Shown piece after piece: positions 21,876-35,387 of a stretch of DNA of 64,000 nt. Position 1 is the stretch's first letter; each line of letters begins with the position of its first letter. The stretch lies in contig CP136061.1 in NCBI GenBank assembly GCA_032622095.1, positions 175,605,692 through 175,669,691 of the forward strand, read 5' to 3'. The notes under the pieces are model-generated. The model was not told where the DNA came from. It did no database searches and worked only from the letters and a program-made list of their open reading frames with translations. Made by a program: the position numbers and the translations under genes. The DNA comes from Siphonodentalium dalli. Its lineage: Eukaryota; Mollusca; Scaphopoda; Gadilida; Siphonodentaliidae.

Positions 21876-24800
21876 TAGCTCACCTGAGACGAAGTCTCCG
21901 GTGGAGCTATAGTCATCACTCCTCGTCCGTCGTCCGTCCGTGCGTCCGTCTGTCCGTCCGTCCGTCTGACCGACCGTCTGGCCGTCCGTCCGTCAACTTT
22001 TTAAAAAACATCTTCTCCTCTGAAACCATCATACCGAATTGGTTCATATTTGGTGTGGATGTTCCCTAGGTGACTCTCATTCAGATTTGTTCAAATGAGG
22101 TCACTGGGTCAAATAGTTGTGAAAACAGGGCCATAACTCTATTCCTCCACAGTAATTCTTACAACGACTTCTTGTCCATAACCATTGTGCCGATTTAGCT
22201 AATATTTGGTATGGATGGTCCTTGGGTGACTGGTGTTCAGATTTGTTCAAATGAGGTCACCCGGTCAATTAGTTGAGAAACCAGGGCCATAACTCATAGT
22301 AATTCTTACAATGACTTCTTCTAAAAAAGATATTTGGCCGATTTAGCTTATATTTGGTACAGAGAGACCTTGGGTGACTTGGGTTCATATTTGTTCAAAT
22401 TGGGTCATTGGGTCAATTAGGGGCAGAGCCAGGGACATAACTCTAAAAACCAAAAAATTACATTTTTGCATTTTGATCATATTTGGTGTGGATGTTCCCT
22501 AGGTGACTGTCATTCAGATTTGTTCAAATGAGGTCACTGTGTCAAACAGTTGCGAAACCAGGGCCATAACTATATTCCTCCTTGGTAATTCTTATAACGA
22601 CTTCTTGTCAAGAACCATTATGCCGATTTAGTTTATATTTGGTATGTGGGGTCATTGAATGACTGGGGTTCAGATTTGTTCAAATGGGGTCACTGGGTCA
22701 AATAGGGGTGGAGCCAGGGCCATAATTCCCCAAAAAATAATAAACAATTCAGAAACTCCTTGATCAATTTAACATACAAAACAAAAATATTACCCCCCCC
22801 CCCACATGACCCAGAACCCCACCCTGCCCCCAACCGACAGCATTCCACCCTATCTCACCTCCTAACTCACAGGTAAATAAAGTATTCTGTAGCTATAGGC
22901 AGAGTCCCCAGGGAGTGTATTCATGTCATTCATAATTTAAATGAGATTAATGGTGTTATCAATGAAGCACCCTTGTTGTTTACATTATCACTCAGTGGTC
23001 ATTAAAATCAGATTAATTTCATTTTCTCCAAGAGTGTCTGGCATTTGATGAATGAGGTTCCCAGAGGGTGAATTCATGTTGCTCCACACAGCAGGCTAGC
23101 ATAACCAAATACACCCTCTGAGAACCTTATTCTGCTTAGGCCTCATCTTCTGGGAAGTATCTAGAGTCTCAAGATCTCATTCTGCTTAGGCCTCATCTTC
23201 TGGGAAGTATCTATAGTATCAAATTTACATTGTTGTTAGTTAAATTTCCCTTCTAGGAAGTTTCTGTATCCCTTAATTTGCAGAAGATAAAATTCATGAT
23301 TGAGGTGCCCAATGGGTGAACATCACCAATTTCAACTGGGGAACTTCAATCTTATTCTAGGTCTTCCATAGCAGTTGAGGGCCTTATCAGAATGAGGTCC
23401 CCAGAGGGTGAATTTAGTGATACTAGCCCGATGTGCAGGATAGCGTCACTAAATTCACCCTCTGGCGACCTAGACTATCTCAAGGCTTGATTGTATAATA
23501 CAGTGTGTTGCTTGAGGCCATACATGCACAATGTAGGAACAGACATGCTTTTAGTGATGCTATCCCACACAGCGGGCTAGCATCACCAAATTCACCATTT
23601 GGAGACCTCATTCTGCTTAGGCCTCATCTTCTGGGAAGTATCTATAGTATCAAATTTACATTGTTGTTAGTTAAATTTCCCTTCTAGGAAGTTTCTATAT
23701 CCCCTAATTTGCAGAAGATAAAATTCATAATTGAGGGGCCCAATGGGTGAACATCACCAACTTCAACTGGGGAAATTCAATTTTATTCTAGGTCTTCCAT
23801 AGCAGTTGAGGGCCTTATCAGAATGAGGTCCCCAGAGGGTGAATTTAGCGTCACTAAATTCACCCTCTGGGGACCTCATTCTGCAAATGACAGACACACT
23901 ATCACACTATTTCAAGGCTTGTTGTATAATACATTGTGTTGCTTGAGGCCAGGCATGCACAATGTAGGAACAGACACGCTTTTTGTGATGCTATCCGGCA
24001 CAGCAGGCTAGCATCACCAAATTCACCCTCTGGCGACCTCATTCTGCTTAGGCCTCATCTTCTGGGAAGTATCTATAGTATCAAATTTACATTGTTGTTA
24101 GTTAAATTTCCCTTCTAGGAAGTTTCTATATCCCCTAATTTGCAGAAGATAAAATTCATAAATGAGGTGCCCAATGGGTGAATATCACCAACTTCAACTG
24201 GGGAACTTAATTTTTATCCTTATCAGATTTGTGAAAATGGGATCACAAAGTCAAATAAGGGCAGAGCAGAGACTTAACTATTTCACTACATAGTAATTCT
24301 TAAAATATGTTTGCAAGAACTAGTTGGCTTATATAGAATGGAATGTTCTTCCTTGACTGCAATTCAGAGTTTTTTAATGGGGTTACCTGGTCAAATAGGG
24401 GCCAAGCGAAGGACAGTTTCCCTCTTAATATGCTTCCTTCACAAGGACCATCAGGTCTATTTGACTGATATTTATGATATGTATGAAGGGGTCCTTGGTG
24501 TCTGGGATTCAAATTTATTCAGATGGGGTCACCAGGTTAAATAGGGTGGGACCAGGGACATAACTATATGTCTCTATAGTAATTCTTAAAATGTCTTCTC
24601 AAGAGAGTTTGGACTATTTAGCTTGCATATAGTATGGAGGAATCAGGAGGATCCTTTAGTGACTGAGATTCAGATTTGTTAAAATGAGGTCAACCTGTCA
24701 AGAAATGGCAGGCTATGGGGAGTTAACACTTTTGTGTCTAATAAAATCATCGAAATACCAAATTCATTAAAACATCTACCTTGGAACCACCTGACTGATT

Positions 24801-25204
24801 GGTCTGACATACATGTATTGTGTTTTGGGTCCATGGATAATTGGGCTTCAAACATGTTTAAATGGTTTTAGAAAAAGGCGCTTGTGAGATTGGAAATTTC
24901 CAACAATTGAGAAAGTTTGAGGTGTCGGTTGTGAAATTCCAACCTAAGACTTGGGAGTCTGGATCCCGGTCGGGAGGGGACTTGTTGAGCTGGAGGAGGG
25001 GGGTGATCAGTAGTGTACAGTTGGCAATTTCAAGGTGGATTTTTACCAAGCTACATACTTGAAGTCTCTCTAGCCACATATCCTGTTTAAATCTACTTCT
25101 TTTAAAGTGATTATGAAAAGTGCTGACTGTTTTGGTCTCCAGAGTCCCAGTATTATCAGTCTTTGCAGTCTGGTGAGTGACCCCACAGTCATTGACTGTC
25201 TTGT
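21876..25204 (+). mobile_element. B1: B-family Helentron-like element
   Basis: The 5' hairpin TAGCTCACC-tGAGACgaaGTCTCc-GGTGGAGCTA is followed by a TCCG microsatellite (21925-21995) and ~155-bp monomers ('TTCAGATTTGTTCAAATGAGG', 'CCAGGGCCATAACT'). A middle zone of short palindromes follows (23030-24200), then a unique tail. The 3' terminus has CTGGTGAGTGACCCC, ACAGTC-ATT-GACTGT and CTTGT (25167-25204). GGTGAGT/C repeats the right arm of the 5' hairpin. No protein is encoded. It is more diverged than the B2/B3 pair. Confidence 0.75.
23819..23883. repeat. Perfect 30-bp-arm palindrome inside B1
   Basis: CAGAATGAGGTCCCCAGAGG and the next ten bases are followed by a 5-bp spacer (CGTCA) and the exact reverse complement. 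Diverged versions with longer spacers recur in B1-B3 (for example 23034-23135, 23396-23472, 28768-28860 and 46063-46153), so it is a family-specific cruciform unit, possibly an old miniature element amplified within B. Confidence 0.85.
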
Positions 25205-26208
25205 TAATAATCATAACAGCTATTTATTATCAGAGGCAGCATCAGACAGACTGAGGAGACACCAAAATACTTCAACTAATTCCAGAAGTTCCTTCCTTTC
25301 TCTCTCAGTCATGTATGTTGGTATCTAACTAACAATGCAGTTAGCTGACACAGCATAGGCTACATCATTTACATGTGTGTCTTCATTGCATCATATTTTG
25401 TAGATGAAAAAACTAAATTTAACAAGGCGCAACACAATGAAATTATCAGAATATTAAATTTAAAGCATATCAATGACTGCGATTGATCAAGTTATGTTGT
25501 CCAAGCTGTGTTTCACTTGACAACATATTGTTTATGTGATGTCACAGTCTTAGAGACTTTAAATGTTTTTCTCTTTATATTGAATCAGGCCTGAACCCAA
25601 TCAGTGTTTTTGGGAATATATGTATTAACATAATAGTGACATGAATTATTATGATGTAACATGTTTATTGAAGAAGAAAAAAGTATTCTGAAGTAATTTA
25701 TCATCTGCATTTTAACATTTTATAACATTATCAAGCATCAATTAGTGGTGGAATGTTCCTATTTAGCCAGTACGTTAAACATGACGTCATTGGCTTTGAA
25801 ATTTAACAAAATGGGGCAAAAGCAAGGGGGTGACCATAAAACCCCAACTGTTATAATTTATAATATTTGAAGTAATACATGGGGTGTCGTATATCATTTT
25901 AGTCGGCATGACTCCAGAAATATGGTTATGTAGTCCCGATGACCGGAAAATGATATTGCATATCTCTTAAGGTGACACTCCACAGTTTCGAATGATCAGT
26001 AGGGGTGATTTTATAGATATAAAGTGCTAGTGGTTTCTGGCACCATTCATGTGGTATGTATATTGAGACAAGGTGGGATATGAGTTTGTGTAATTTTACA
26101 AGGTGTTCTAGACTGATGAAAAAATTAAGTGCAAGTGACCTTGACCCCACCCATAGACAGCAGTAGCGTTTTCTGCGAAACAGTGGCTCTAGATACTGGG
26201 TCAATTTT
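25205..26208. other. 1-kb spacer between B1 and B2, possibly captured DNA
   Basis: Sequence not matching element F on either side and not matching the B family. F sequence stops at 21875 and resumes only at 48440, after the 3' end of B2, so this kilobase travelled together with B1 and B2 or was inserted later. Open frames (minus 25926-26204, 92 codons) have no recognised domain. Confidence 0.45.
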
Positions 26209-28767
26209 TAGCTCACCTGAGACGAAGTCTCCGGTGGAGCTATAGTCATCACTCCTCGTCCGTCGTCCGTCCGTCCGTGCGTCCGTCGAGCCGTCCGTCC
26301 GTCTGTCCGTCCGTCAAACTTTAAAAAAAACATCTTCTCCTCTGAAACCATCATACCGAATTGGTTCATATTTGGTGTGGATGTTCCCTAGGTGACTCTC
26401 ATTCAGATTTGTTCAAATGAGGTCACTGGGTCAAATAGTTGCGAAGCCAGGGACATAACTCTATTCCTCCATAGTGTTTCTTACAACGACTTCTTGTTCA
26501 GAACCATTGGGTTGATTTAGCTAATATTTGGTATGGAGGGTCCTTGGGTCACTGGTGTTCAGATTTGTTCAAATGAGGTCACCCGGTCAATTAGTTGAGA
26601 AACCAGGGCCATAACTCATAGTAATTCTTACAATGACTTCTTCTAAAAAAATATTTGGCCGATTTAGCTTATATTTGGTACAGAGATACCTTGGGTGACT
26701 GGGGTTCAGATTTGTTCAAATGGGGTCACTGGGTCAAATAGGGGCAGAGCCAGGGACATAACTTTAAAAACAAATTTTTTTTGCATTTTGATCTTTAATT
26801 TTTGTTTAGGACACATCACAGCCTCATATTTCTTACCTAGATATTTCTTAGCATGTTCTTCATCAGTATGGATTTTGGTATTGTTTATTTAACCCCTTCC
26901 ACTCTTGTTTTGATATAGAATTCATCCAAGACAGGATTACTCAAACATTTTTCATCTGATCAACACCAAATTTGGTATATGAATTTTTGACACTCATATA
27001 CAGATCAAGTTAAAATATGGGTTTGATCCGATATATTTTAACAGAGTTATGGCCCTTTATAATTCACACCTCTTTGCTATGCACTATTAATTTTTAAGAG
27101 AACACTGAAGCCTGAATTATTGAAAAAGCCAATTTATCATAGTGTGGTCACCCGATACTCTTGCTTCAGACTGCTTGCTTCAGACCAGTTTACCATCTGT
27201 CATTACACCACATGACATTATCTAAACAACTATTCTACCAGAGTCTACAAGGAATAGTCCATTGTTCATTTCTCCAAGCCTGGACATAGTGTGTCTGACA
27301 TTTGCAGAATGAAGTCCCCAGATGGTGAATTTAGTGTTGCTACCCCATACAGCAGGCTAGCATCACCAAATACACCGTCAATTACCTTATTCTGCTTAGG
27401 CCTCATCTTCTGGGACAATTTTTTTTAAAACATGTTTTAAAATTTGAAAAAAGTGACACCATTATATATAACATCTGCAGAGTTATGAAACTTTACTCTT
27501 TAATGAAATTATGGAAACATTCCACCCTCCCCCACCCACCCCCTCCCACATGGCCCGGGCCCAACCCTGCCATCAACCAACATCCCTTCCAAGCCATATC
27601 ACCTCTCAATTTAATACCTCTTCTCACCACAGAGGCATATATATCTGTAAAGGTACAGGTCATTAATTATATAAACTGGCCAGATGACATGTATTATTCT
27701 AATCTAAACATATCTGTAGCAATTTAACAACAAACTGGTGCTTCCATTGTTAGGTGGTGACTGACATTCAATGATACTGTGAATGACTTTGATTTCTTCA
27801 AGTCTGGAAATAGTGTGTCTGACATTTACATAGTGAGGTCCCCAGATGGTGAATTTAGTGTTGCTACCCCATACAGCATGCTAGCATCACCAAATACACC
27901 CGCCAGGGACCCAATTCTGCTTAGTCCTCATCTTCTGGGAAGTATCCTAAGTATCAAATTGACAGTTTGATTTAGTAACTTTTTCCACCTGTTCAGTTTC
28001 AATGTCCCCCTAATTTGCAGAAGATAAAATGCATAATTGAGGTGCTCAATGGGTGTGTATCACCAACTTCAACTGTAGGACTTCATTGATTTAGTCACTT
28101 TTTTCCACCTGTTCAGTTTCAATGTCCCCCTAATTTGCAGAAGATAAAATGCATAATTGAGGTGCTCAATGGGTGTGTATCACCAACTTCAACTGTAGGA
28201 CTTCAATCTGTTCCTTGGTTTTATTGGCCATTGAGGCCTAATCAGATTGAGGATGCATTTGGTGATGCTAGCCTGCCTTACAGAATATTGTCATTAAATC
28301 GACATTTTTGGGACCTAATTCTGCAAATGTCAGACATACTAAATTCAGGTTTGGCCATTTCATATTATTGTTTTAATCACCACTTATCCAGATGAAATCA
28401 TACGACTAATATTCAAAGAAAAATGGGGGGGGGGGGGGGTATATATTGGATTAAATTTGTCTTCTATCTGGCATTTGCAGAATGAGGTCCCCAGAGGGTG
28501 AATTTAGTTATGCTACCCTGCACAGCAGTCTAGCATCACCAAATACACTAGCCAGGGTCCTCATTCTGCTTAGGCCTCATCTTCTGGGAAGTATATAGGC
28601 ACTTAAATTGACATTTTTACTTACTTTAGCCCTTCTGTTTAGTTTCTATATCCCCTAATTTGTGAATATAAAATGCATAATTGAGGTGCCCAATGGGTGC
28701 ACATCACCAACTTTAACTGGAGAACTTCAATCTAATGCTATGTCCCCCATAGCAGTTGAGGCCTACA

Positions 28768-28860
28768 CAGAATGAGGTCCCCAGAGGGTGAATTTGGTGA
28801 TGCTAGCCCGCATTGCAGGATTGTGTCATTAAATTCACCCTTTGGGGACCTCATTCTGCA
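28768..28860. repeat. Palindromic unit in B2
   Basis: AGAATGAGGTCCCCAGAGGG...and its near-complement CCCTTTGGGGACCTCATTCT enclose about 40 bp that include GATGCTAGCCCGCATTGCAG. Equivalent to 46063-46153 in B3 and to the tight palindrome at 23819 in B1. Confidence 0.75.
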
Positions 28861-31108
28861 AATGTCAGACAATTTGTTCAGGCTTGTCTGTTTGAATATT
28901 ATGTTCTTAACCACCAGTATCCAGTTGAACTCATTATACCCTGATTTTGCAAAGAAAACTTGGGGGGTATATTGGATTGAATTTGTCAGTCTCTATGTCA
29001 GACTGTTCTCCCATCCATCCATCTGTCATTATGTCTCTATCCGTCCATCAATTGTTTTCTTCTCCAGATACATATTAAAGACCAAATGGGTTTATATATT
29101 TAGGTGTGGATGTCCCCCAGGTGACTCACATTCAGATTTGTTCAAATGAGTTCATCAGGTCAAATAGGTGAGAAGTCAGGGCCATAACTCTTTCCTTCCA
29201 TAGTAATTCTTAAAACAATTTCTTCTCAAGAACCATCTGGACTATTTAGATTATGTTTGGTATGGATGGTCCTTCGGTGACTGGGGTTTAGATTTTTTCA
29301 GATTTGGGGTCATTTTAGGAAAATCAGTTCAGTTCAACTCTTAAAATCTAATGTCTGAAATTACCAAATGAATGGATCTCATAGATGGGGATTCACGTTT
29401 GTTTAAATAGGGGCGGAGATAAGAGATTTAATTATCAACCAGTCATCCTACCTGTGCTCTTCGTCCGTCCATCGTCTGTCCGTCCATCCGTCCGACAACA
29501 ATTATTTGAACATCTTCTCCTCTGGAACCATAAGACCAAATGGGTTCATATTTGGTGTGGATGTTCCCTAGGTGATTCTCATTCAGATTTGTTCAAATGC
29601 GGTCACTGGGTCAAATAGTTGCGAAGCCAGGGCCATAACTCTTTCCCACCATAGTAATTCTTTTAAACATCTTCAGAACAATAAGACCGAATGGTTTCAT
29701 ATTTGGTGTGGATGTTCCCTAGGTGACTCACATTCAGATTTGTTCAAATGAGTTCACTTGAAGTAGTTGCGAAGCCAGGGCCATAACTCTTTCCCTCCAT
29801 AGTATTCTTAAAGTGACTTCTTCTCAAATACCATCAGGCTATATGGGTTCATATTTGGTATGAAGGATCCTTGGGTGACTGGGGTTCAGATTTGTTCAAA
29901 TCAGATCACTGGGTCAAATGTGGGCGGGGCCAGGGACATAACTCCAAATTTTTTGTTTTAGATTTAACTCTTTATAGTCCAGGAGATCGGGAGGTAGTGT
30001 TGCTCATATTGACGGACAAGCTGCGACCATGTTATTTTTAATGTTTTAGGTATGGTAATGAAGAAAAATCATGATAGCAAGAACAAATTTGTAGCCTTCT
30101 TTGTTTTTTTTCTCGATTTTTTGGGCATTTTTCGACATTTTAAGCCCAAAATTTGCATATTTTTTTTCAATGTGTAAAGATTTCATTTTAGTATGATTTT
30201 GGTGATTAAGTTGAATAGTAATTGTGTTAATAATGTTAAATAACTAATTGTGCTAAAAAATTGAAGAATTTAAATGTTTTTGTTTAAATTTTGTAACATT
30301 TTTTAAAACTTTTTTACGCAAAATTGTCCAAATTGCAACCATTTCATCTTAGTATGATTTTAAGGTTAAAATTCACCATAATTATTTTAATATTGTTAAA
30401 TAATTTACAACTTGGCTTCTACAATGTTTTTAAATGGATTTAAGAAGGTTTCTACTTGTTTTCTAAGTTGAGGGGGGTCTAATTCAAATCCAATTAATCA
30501 TTGTACTGTTCAAAATTAGATAAATTTCTTAAGGCATATGGTAGATATACGTAACTAGTTTCCAAAACGTATACATATGCCTTTCTATCCTGTGCGTTAT
30601 GCACGCGAGTCGGATTTTACAAATTAAATTATGATGAAAAACCCTGAATTTTGGGTGTGGTCACATTTGTGGTCATAATATTCCGATTAGAGAGTGGATG
30701 GACATGGGGCATGCGACACTATGCAGTATATATGTATATAACAAGCATGACATGAGTCATTAGTATCTTTCTACTAAACTGTGCTTCCAGAGTTATCAGG
30801 AATCGAGTATCGGTGTTATTTCTTACCCCCCCCCCCCCCCAAAATGGTCAATTTTAAAACGGGGTATGTGGGTCAAAGGACCACTGGGAGATAATAGGAT
30901 GTCCAATGACTTCTATGTTTCTATCGTGTCACAGTAAAGCTTTTTTTGTAAAATTGGCGCAGGTTACATGATCAAAGTTCGATTTTCTTTACAATTATAT
31001 GTTACAGGCAACTAATTATATAGGGTTACGCTTCTTGAAACTCGAGTCAGCATAACAAAACAATCTGGCTGCTGATTGGTTGATTATCATTGAGGGAAAT
31101 ATCCCTAA

Positions 31109-31348
31109 TCGGGAACAGAAAATCATAGCCTACGTAAATATGGCGATCGTGTATGTTTAGATGTTCAGGAAGAGCCTGGTGGTATCTAGAAGTTACGGAA
31201 GGGGTCTGGATATGTTTATGCTGCTGATTTTTGTGCAGTAAATGGGGTAGTTGTGGAAATGCAAGACTATCGTTTGAAAAAAATACCGAAAATGGTGCGT
31301 TTGTTGTCACATACTGGTGCAGCGGATGACGTGCTAAGGGAAAATTGA
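31109..31348 (+). pseudogene. Decayed reading frame in element C, unassigned
   Basis: Between stops at 31106 and 31346 the frame is broken only by one TAG (31187-31189). It reads HSLRKYGDRVCLDVQEEPGG before the stop and GSGYVYAADFCAVNGVVVEM after it. The composition looks protein-like. There is a faint resemblance to the KYG..VCL.D segment of some transposases, but too little to name a family. The opposite strand is also open here (118 codons), and one of the two must be spurious. Confidence 0.2.
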
Positions 31349-31756
31349 CCACTTGAAGTTCAAATAGGCTTAACCCATAGCCGGCGGGACTTTTAGTTAA
31401 CACTGTCGCCTATGGAAAATAATTAGGGGTTTGTAACCTATAGATACGAAGCTTCGGTACATTAATTATTATTTATATATTACTATATTTAAATCATATT
31501 TATGCATACAGTCGGCGTCGAAACAAAAACATGAATGTACCGATTATTCGTGACATTCAAGTTAAATGTTCAATAATAGAAAATTATACTGTGACTGGTT
31601 CATTCAACATGAAGTTAGTCAAGGTGTATCTTTATTAATAACAGTATACAGTACTATCAAAATCAGAAGAAACATGTGACCCTGGGTACTTATCTCCCAG
31701 TGCTGTGGCAAAACAAAAATTGACAATGCATTCTTAAGGGGTCATCTCAAAACTAC

Positions 31757-32042
31757 AATCGGTACCGATTGCCATTTACCGATTGTATTCAAGCCTTTTG
31801 AATCGGAAAATAATCGGTAAAGTCAGACAGCGTAATCACGTTAGTAGCGTCATTAGCGGTAAAATCGGTACCGATTTTACCAATCAATATCCATGAGTGA
31901 ACGCATTACGTCGCAGTCGGTAATTCAATCGGTGAAATCGGTACCGATTTATTGAAACTTTTAACGTTCGATTTGTTGTTGTACATGTATGAAAAAGTTA
32001 ACGCCGTAGTTGCAAAAACACTCGGTGAAATCGGTACCGATT
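31757..32042. repeat. D1 left subterminal iterons
   Basis: Four copies of the palindrome CGGTACCG, most within AATCGGTACCGATT, plus spaced half-sites (TCGGTAAA, TCGGTGAAA). Matching copies sit near the right end (38105-38275). Clustering at both ends and absence elsewhere in the window suggest protein-binding sites, by analogy with subterminal repeats of other cut-and-paste elements. Confidence 0.7.
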
Positions 32043-33015
32043 GAGACGTTTTATGTTCGATTTTTGTTATAGGCCTACATAGATCTAGGGTCCAGATGGT
32101 CGTGGATTTTCCATCGAAAAAAAAATCAGATAGTGGTTTATTTGCATTCTTTTAGGTGTTAGGTATTATTAGATTAATTGGCAGTAACAATTATTCTCAT
32201 CGGAAATATTTTTTTCGTTTCCGAATCCGTACTTTAGATATGCACATAAATTGATAAATTGTATGATTTTCACTCCACTTTCATCTCATCAAATTACACT
32301 TTAATCATCATTGATTGTCATATCAATTACCATTTAGCATAATCTGCATACTCATTCAATTATTACTAATTGTTTAACATATTAACGTGTTTTATCTGCA
32401 ATGTATCAGAATGTATTGTGATATTTCTTCACTGTTTATCTATTCGTTGCGTGATTGGCTGAATCCCGTAAAGCTCCGCCCATCGCATGTCGCCCGGCAG
32501 ATTCAAACGTTTTCCTGGTGTGTGTCGCGTTTCTATAATCTTCATGTATCGACAGATCTAATGTTAATCTCCCCAAATTAATCGCATATATGAATCCAAG
32601 TTGCCATTCTATTCATATGCGAATGTGTCTCCAGACAGGCTGGGGTGGGTTTTTAATTTGGTTTTTGCTAGATGATCGCGATCTCTCGTCGAGGTTGGGG
32701 GGGGGGGGGGGGGGGGGGGTAAAGATAGTCTATGCATCCATGCTACCGGGCCAGACTGGAGTAGACTCTTTATTTACGAGATCAATATTGTTACCCATTA
32801 TATATGGGGTGCTCCTCGTGCAAAGGAGGGACTACAGGAACAGAACACTCTCAGAACAGAATGTTGTTGTTGTTGTTGGCATCATAATCATCTGTAGCTG
32901 ATTAATGTCACTGGTGCATTAACCGCTGGTGCTGTATTCACTAGGTGCTATACTCTGTATGTGTGACGTCTTCTATCTGGTAAGGGAGAGTTATATACAT
33001 ATATTATATCATTGT

Positions 33016-33510
33016 TTAGACACTGATGCCTGAAGATCTGACAAAGTTGTGAACAAGTTTATGTCGAAGAAGTTCTGTATCTGCTGACAGTCCTTCGCAT
33101 TGTCCAAGGAGAAGTTTTATTGTTATGCCGCTGTCATTTATAGAATCCTGGAGTTGCGGACTTTCGGTGAGATCAGAAAACAGAATGTCCCTGTACCCTT
33201 GGTTTAAGCTGCAGTTGAGAATGTAGTGTTGTATAGTTCCTTGTTCACCACAAGAGCATTTCGGTGTGGCTACAAGATTCATTTTGAACATATGCTCATT
33301 TAGGAGAGTGTGACCTAACTTGAGTCTGTTAACTTTCACCTCCGTTGCTCTGTCAGAGAATGAGAATTTGGTAGGCTTCATACCAGTTATTGGAATTCTT
33401 GAGTGTGCTGGGAAGTTTTACAAAGGTCCCACGAGGTTTGCCACTTACATTTAACAGAGTCCTTTATTGCATTTTTGTGTTCTTTGAAAGAGTTCAGATT
33501 AGAGTGGTCT
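33016..33510 (-). pseudogene. LINE ORF2, C-terminal segment
   Basis: The frame is open from about 33507 down to the stop at 33016, 121 codons from its first ATG (33381). Residues 18-57 from that ATG form the motif that closes ORF2 in many I/Jockey-type LINEs: NRLKLGHTLLNEHMFKM then C-x-C (42, 44), H52 and C57. It joins the RNase H segment after a one-base shift between about 33498 and 33510; the region between (SNLNSFKEHK...KCKWQ, in this frame) is clearly protein-like. Followed by the 3' UTR. Confidence 0.8.
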
Positions 33511-35387
33511 GTGAAAGAAGCTTGCGGACAGTAGAAGCTGCTTCTTTTGCTGCAATTTCTGCCAAATCATTACCCGTAATGTTAGTATGACCTCTCATCC
33601 ATTTCAGAATAACCCTGGATCCCGTTTCATTGAAAATATCATTTATTAGAGAGTTACATGCACGAGTGTGATCTATGTGACCTTTATAATAGTCTCGATT
33701 GTATATTGTCTGTAACGCACTTTTTGAGTCACTGATAACAATGGTTGCTACAGATAGCTTTTTTGTTTTGACAAACGATTTGGCATATATTAGACCCAGT
33801 CTTAGTCCATAAAGTTCAGCATTGAGACTGTCATCAGAAGATTGAACAGGTTCACTTATGATAACCGGATCGCTGAGTAGGCCACTAGTGTATATAACGG
33901 CAGCAGAACCACTGCGTCCATTATTTAGCACTGATCCGTCCGTAAAAATAATCAGGTCTTTTCCACCTGTGCTCTGTAGGAATTTACAGTTATCATTACT
34001 TTCGATGTCTAGAGATGCTGCTTGAGATGTATTACTAGAGTTTGGTACAGTTTCAGGAGTTGAGTAGATGGCGTAAGTGCAGAAATCGTCACTTTCAGGG
34101 AGATATATTGGTTCTTTTTCTATAGAGCCGAGTTTGTTACCCAACAGATATTTTCCAAAGGAATAGAGTTTTGCCATGGGAGTGTTTTTGTTGGGAAATA
34201 GCATGGCATTGTTTAACATTAGTTTTAATTGAGAGTTGTCGGCTTTCCGAAGGATGCGAAGATATTCGGTGGCGGCTATTTCTTTTAGTATAAGAGTTAG
34301 AGGTGTAGTGTTTGTTATCACTTCCATAGAAACAGTACTTGTAGAAGACAGAGCACCAGTCGCTCTGATCAAAGCCGATCTTTGTGCACTTTCAAGTTTG
34401 TTTAACAGAGAATCATTTATTGTGCACCATACTGGGAATCCATAACTTAGGATCGGAATAACAACTGCCTTATATAGTTTTATGGCTTTCTCCGTACTCA
34501 CTCTGGTAGGATTTACGAGTTGGCCTATCCTGTTCATAGCACTTGCAGCTTTGCTTATGGTTATATCAACGTGTTCCTTATATGATAAATCTCTGTCTAT
34601 GGTGATACCAAGAAGTTTTTTTGAAGGTACTTGTTTTAGATAACCCTTGTCAAGCTGAATTGATAGGGAACTATCCTGATTTGCACAGTTTTTTGGTTGA
34701 ATATGCATGAAATCAGTTTTGTCAGTATTGATGCAGATGTGCCACTTATTACACCAGCGATGTATGGATTTCAGACTGTCATTCATTGTGTCTTCAGCAC
34801 TACTAAGGGATTGTGCAGAACTGATTACAGTGACGTCATCCGCGTATTTGACAATTTTACAATTGGTGGCTGCGCCTAGCTCTGATATATACAATACAAA
34901 GAGAATTGGGCTAATGACCGAACCCTGCGGGACTCCAATGGAAGTATTAATTAGGTCACTTTGAAAATTATTAACAATGTTCTTTGTTTTTCTGTTAGAA
35001 AGAAAGTCTGTGATGTATTTCATTATGCGACCTTTCAAACCTAGCTCCAAGAGTTTGTAAACAACACCTCTGCGCATAACAGAATCGAAGGCTCCTTCAA
35101 AGTCTATGAATGTAAGACTTGAGTGTGTGTTGGACTGTTGATTGCCAGAAACGAACTCAGTGATTTCAAGAAGGGCTTGTGTTGTACTTTTATATTTTCT
35201 GTATGCGTATTGTCCTTCATCGAGCCACTTGTTGCTTTCTGATTTCCAAATTAGACGGGTTGTCACGACTCGTTCCATTAATTTTCCCACAATACTACTT
35301 AAACTTATTGGTCTGTAGGCTTTCTCTTTGTGATATGAATCTTTTCCCGGTTTTTTAATGTATATTTTATTATCTTCTTTATTAAAA
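33494..35387 (-). pseudogene. LINE ORF2, reverse transcriptase and RNase H segment
   Basis: The first ATG is at 35290, but the frame is open from about 35387 and the residues before it (KKPGK, then AYRPISL) are canonical RT sequence, so 35290 is not a true start. Counting from that ATG: FIDFEGAFDS 61-70 (catalytic Asp), GVPQGSVISPILF 119-131, YADD 149-152, GIT.D near 229 and LSYGFPVW near 281. RNase H runs from about 445, with TDGS (D451), AELYGL (E492), SDSKSAL (D521) and GNDLAE (D575), i.e. all four acidic residues. The segment ends at a TGA (33494-33496) caused by a frameshift. Confidence 0.9.

Noticed and set aside
31047-31403. 118-codon minus-strand ORF in element C
   Set aside because: His/Leu-rich and without a recognised domain; the plus strand of the same region looks at least as protein-like. 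Not called as a gene.
33390-34964. Plus-strand ORFs opposite the LINE
   Set aside because: Shadows of ORF2, whose domains are unambiguous on the minus strand.
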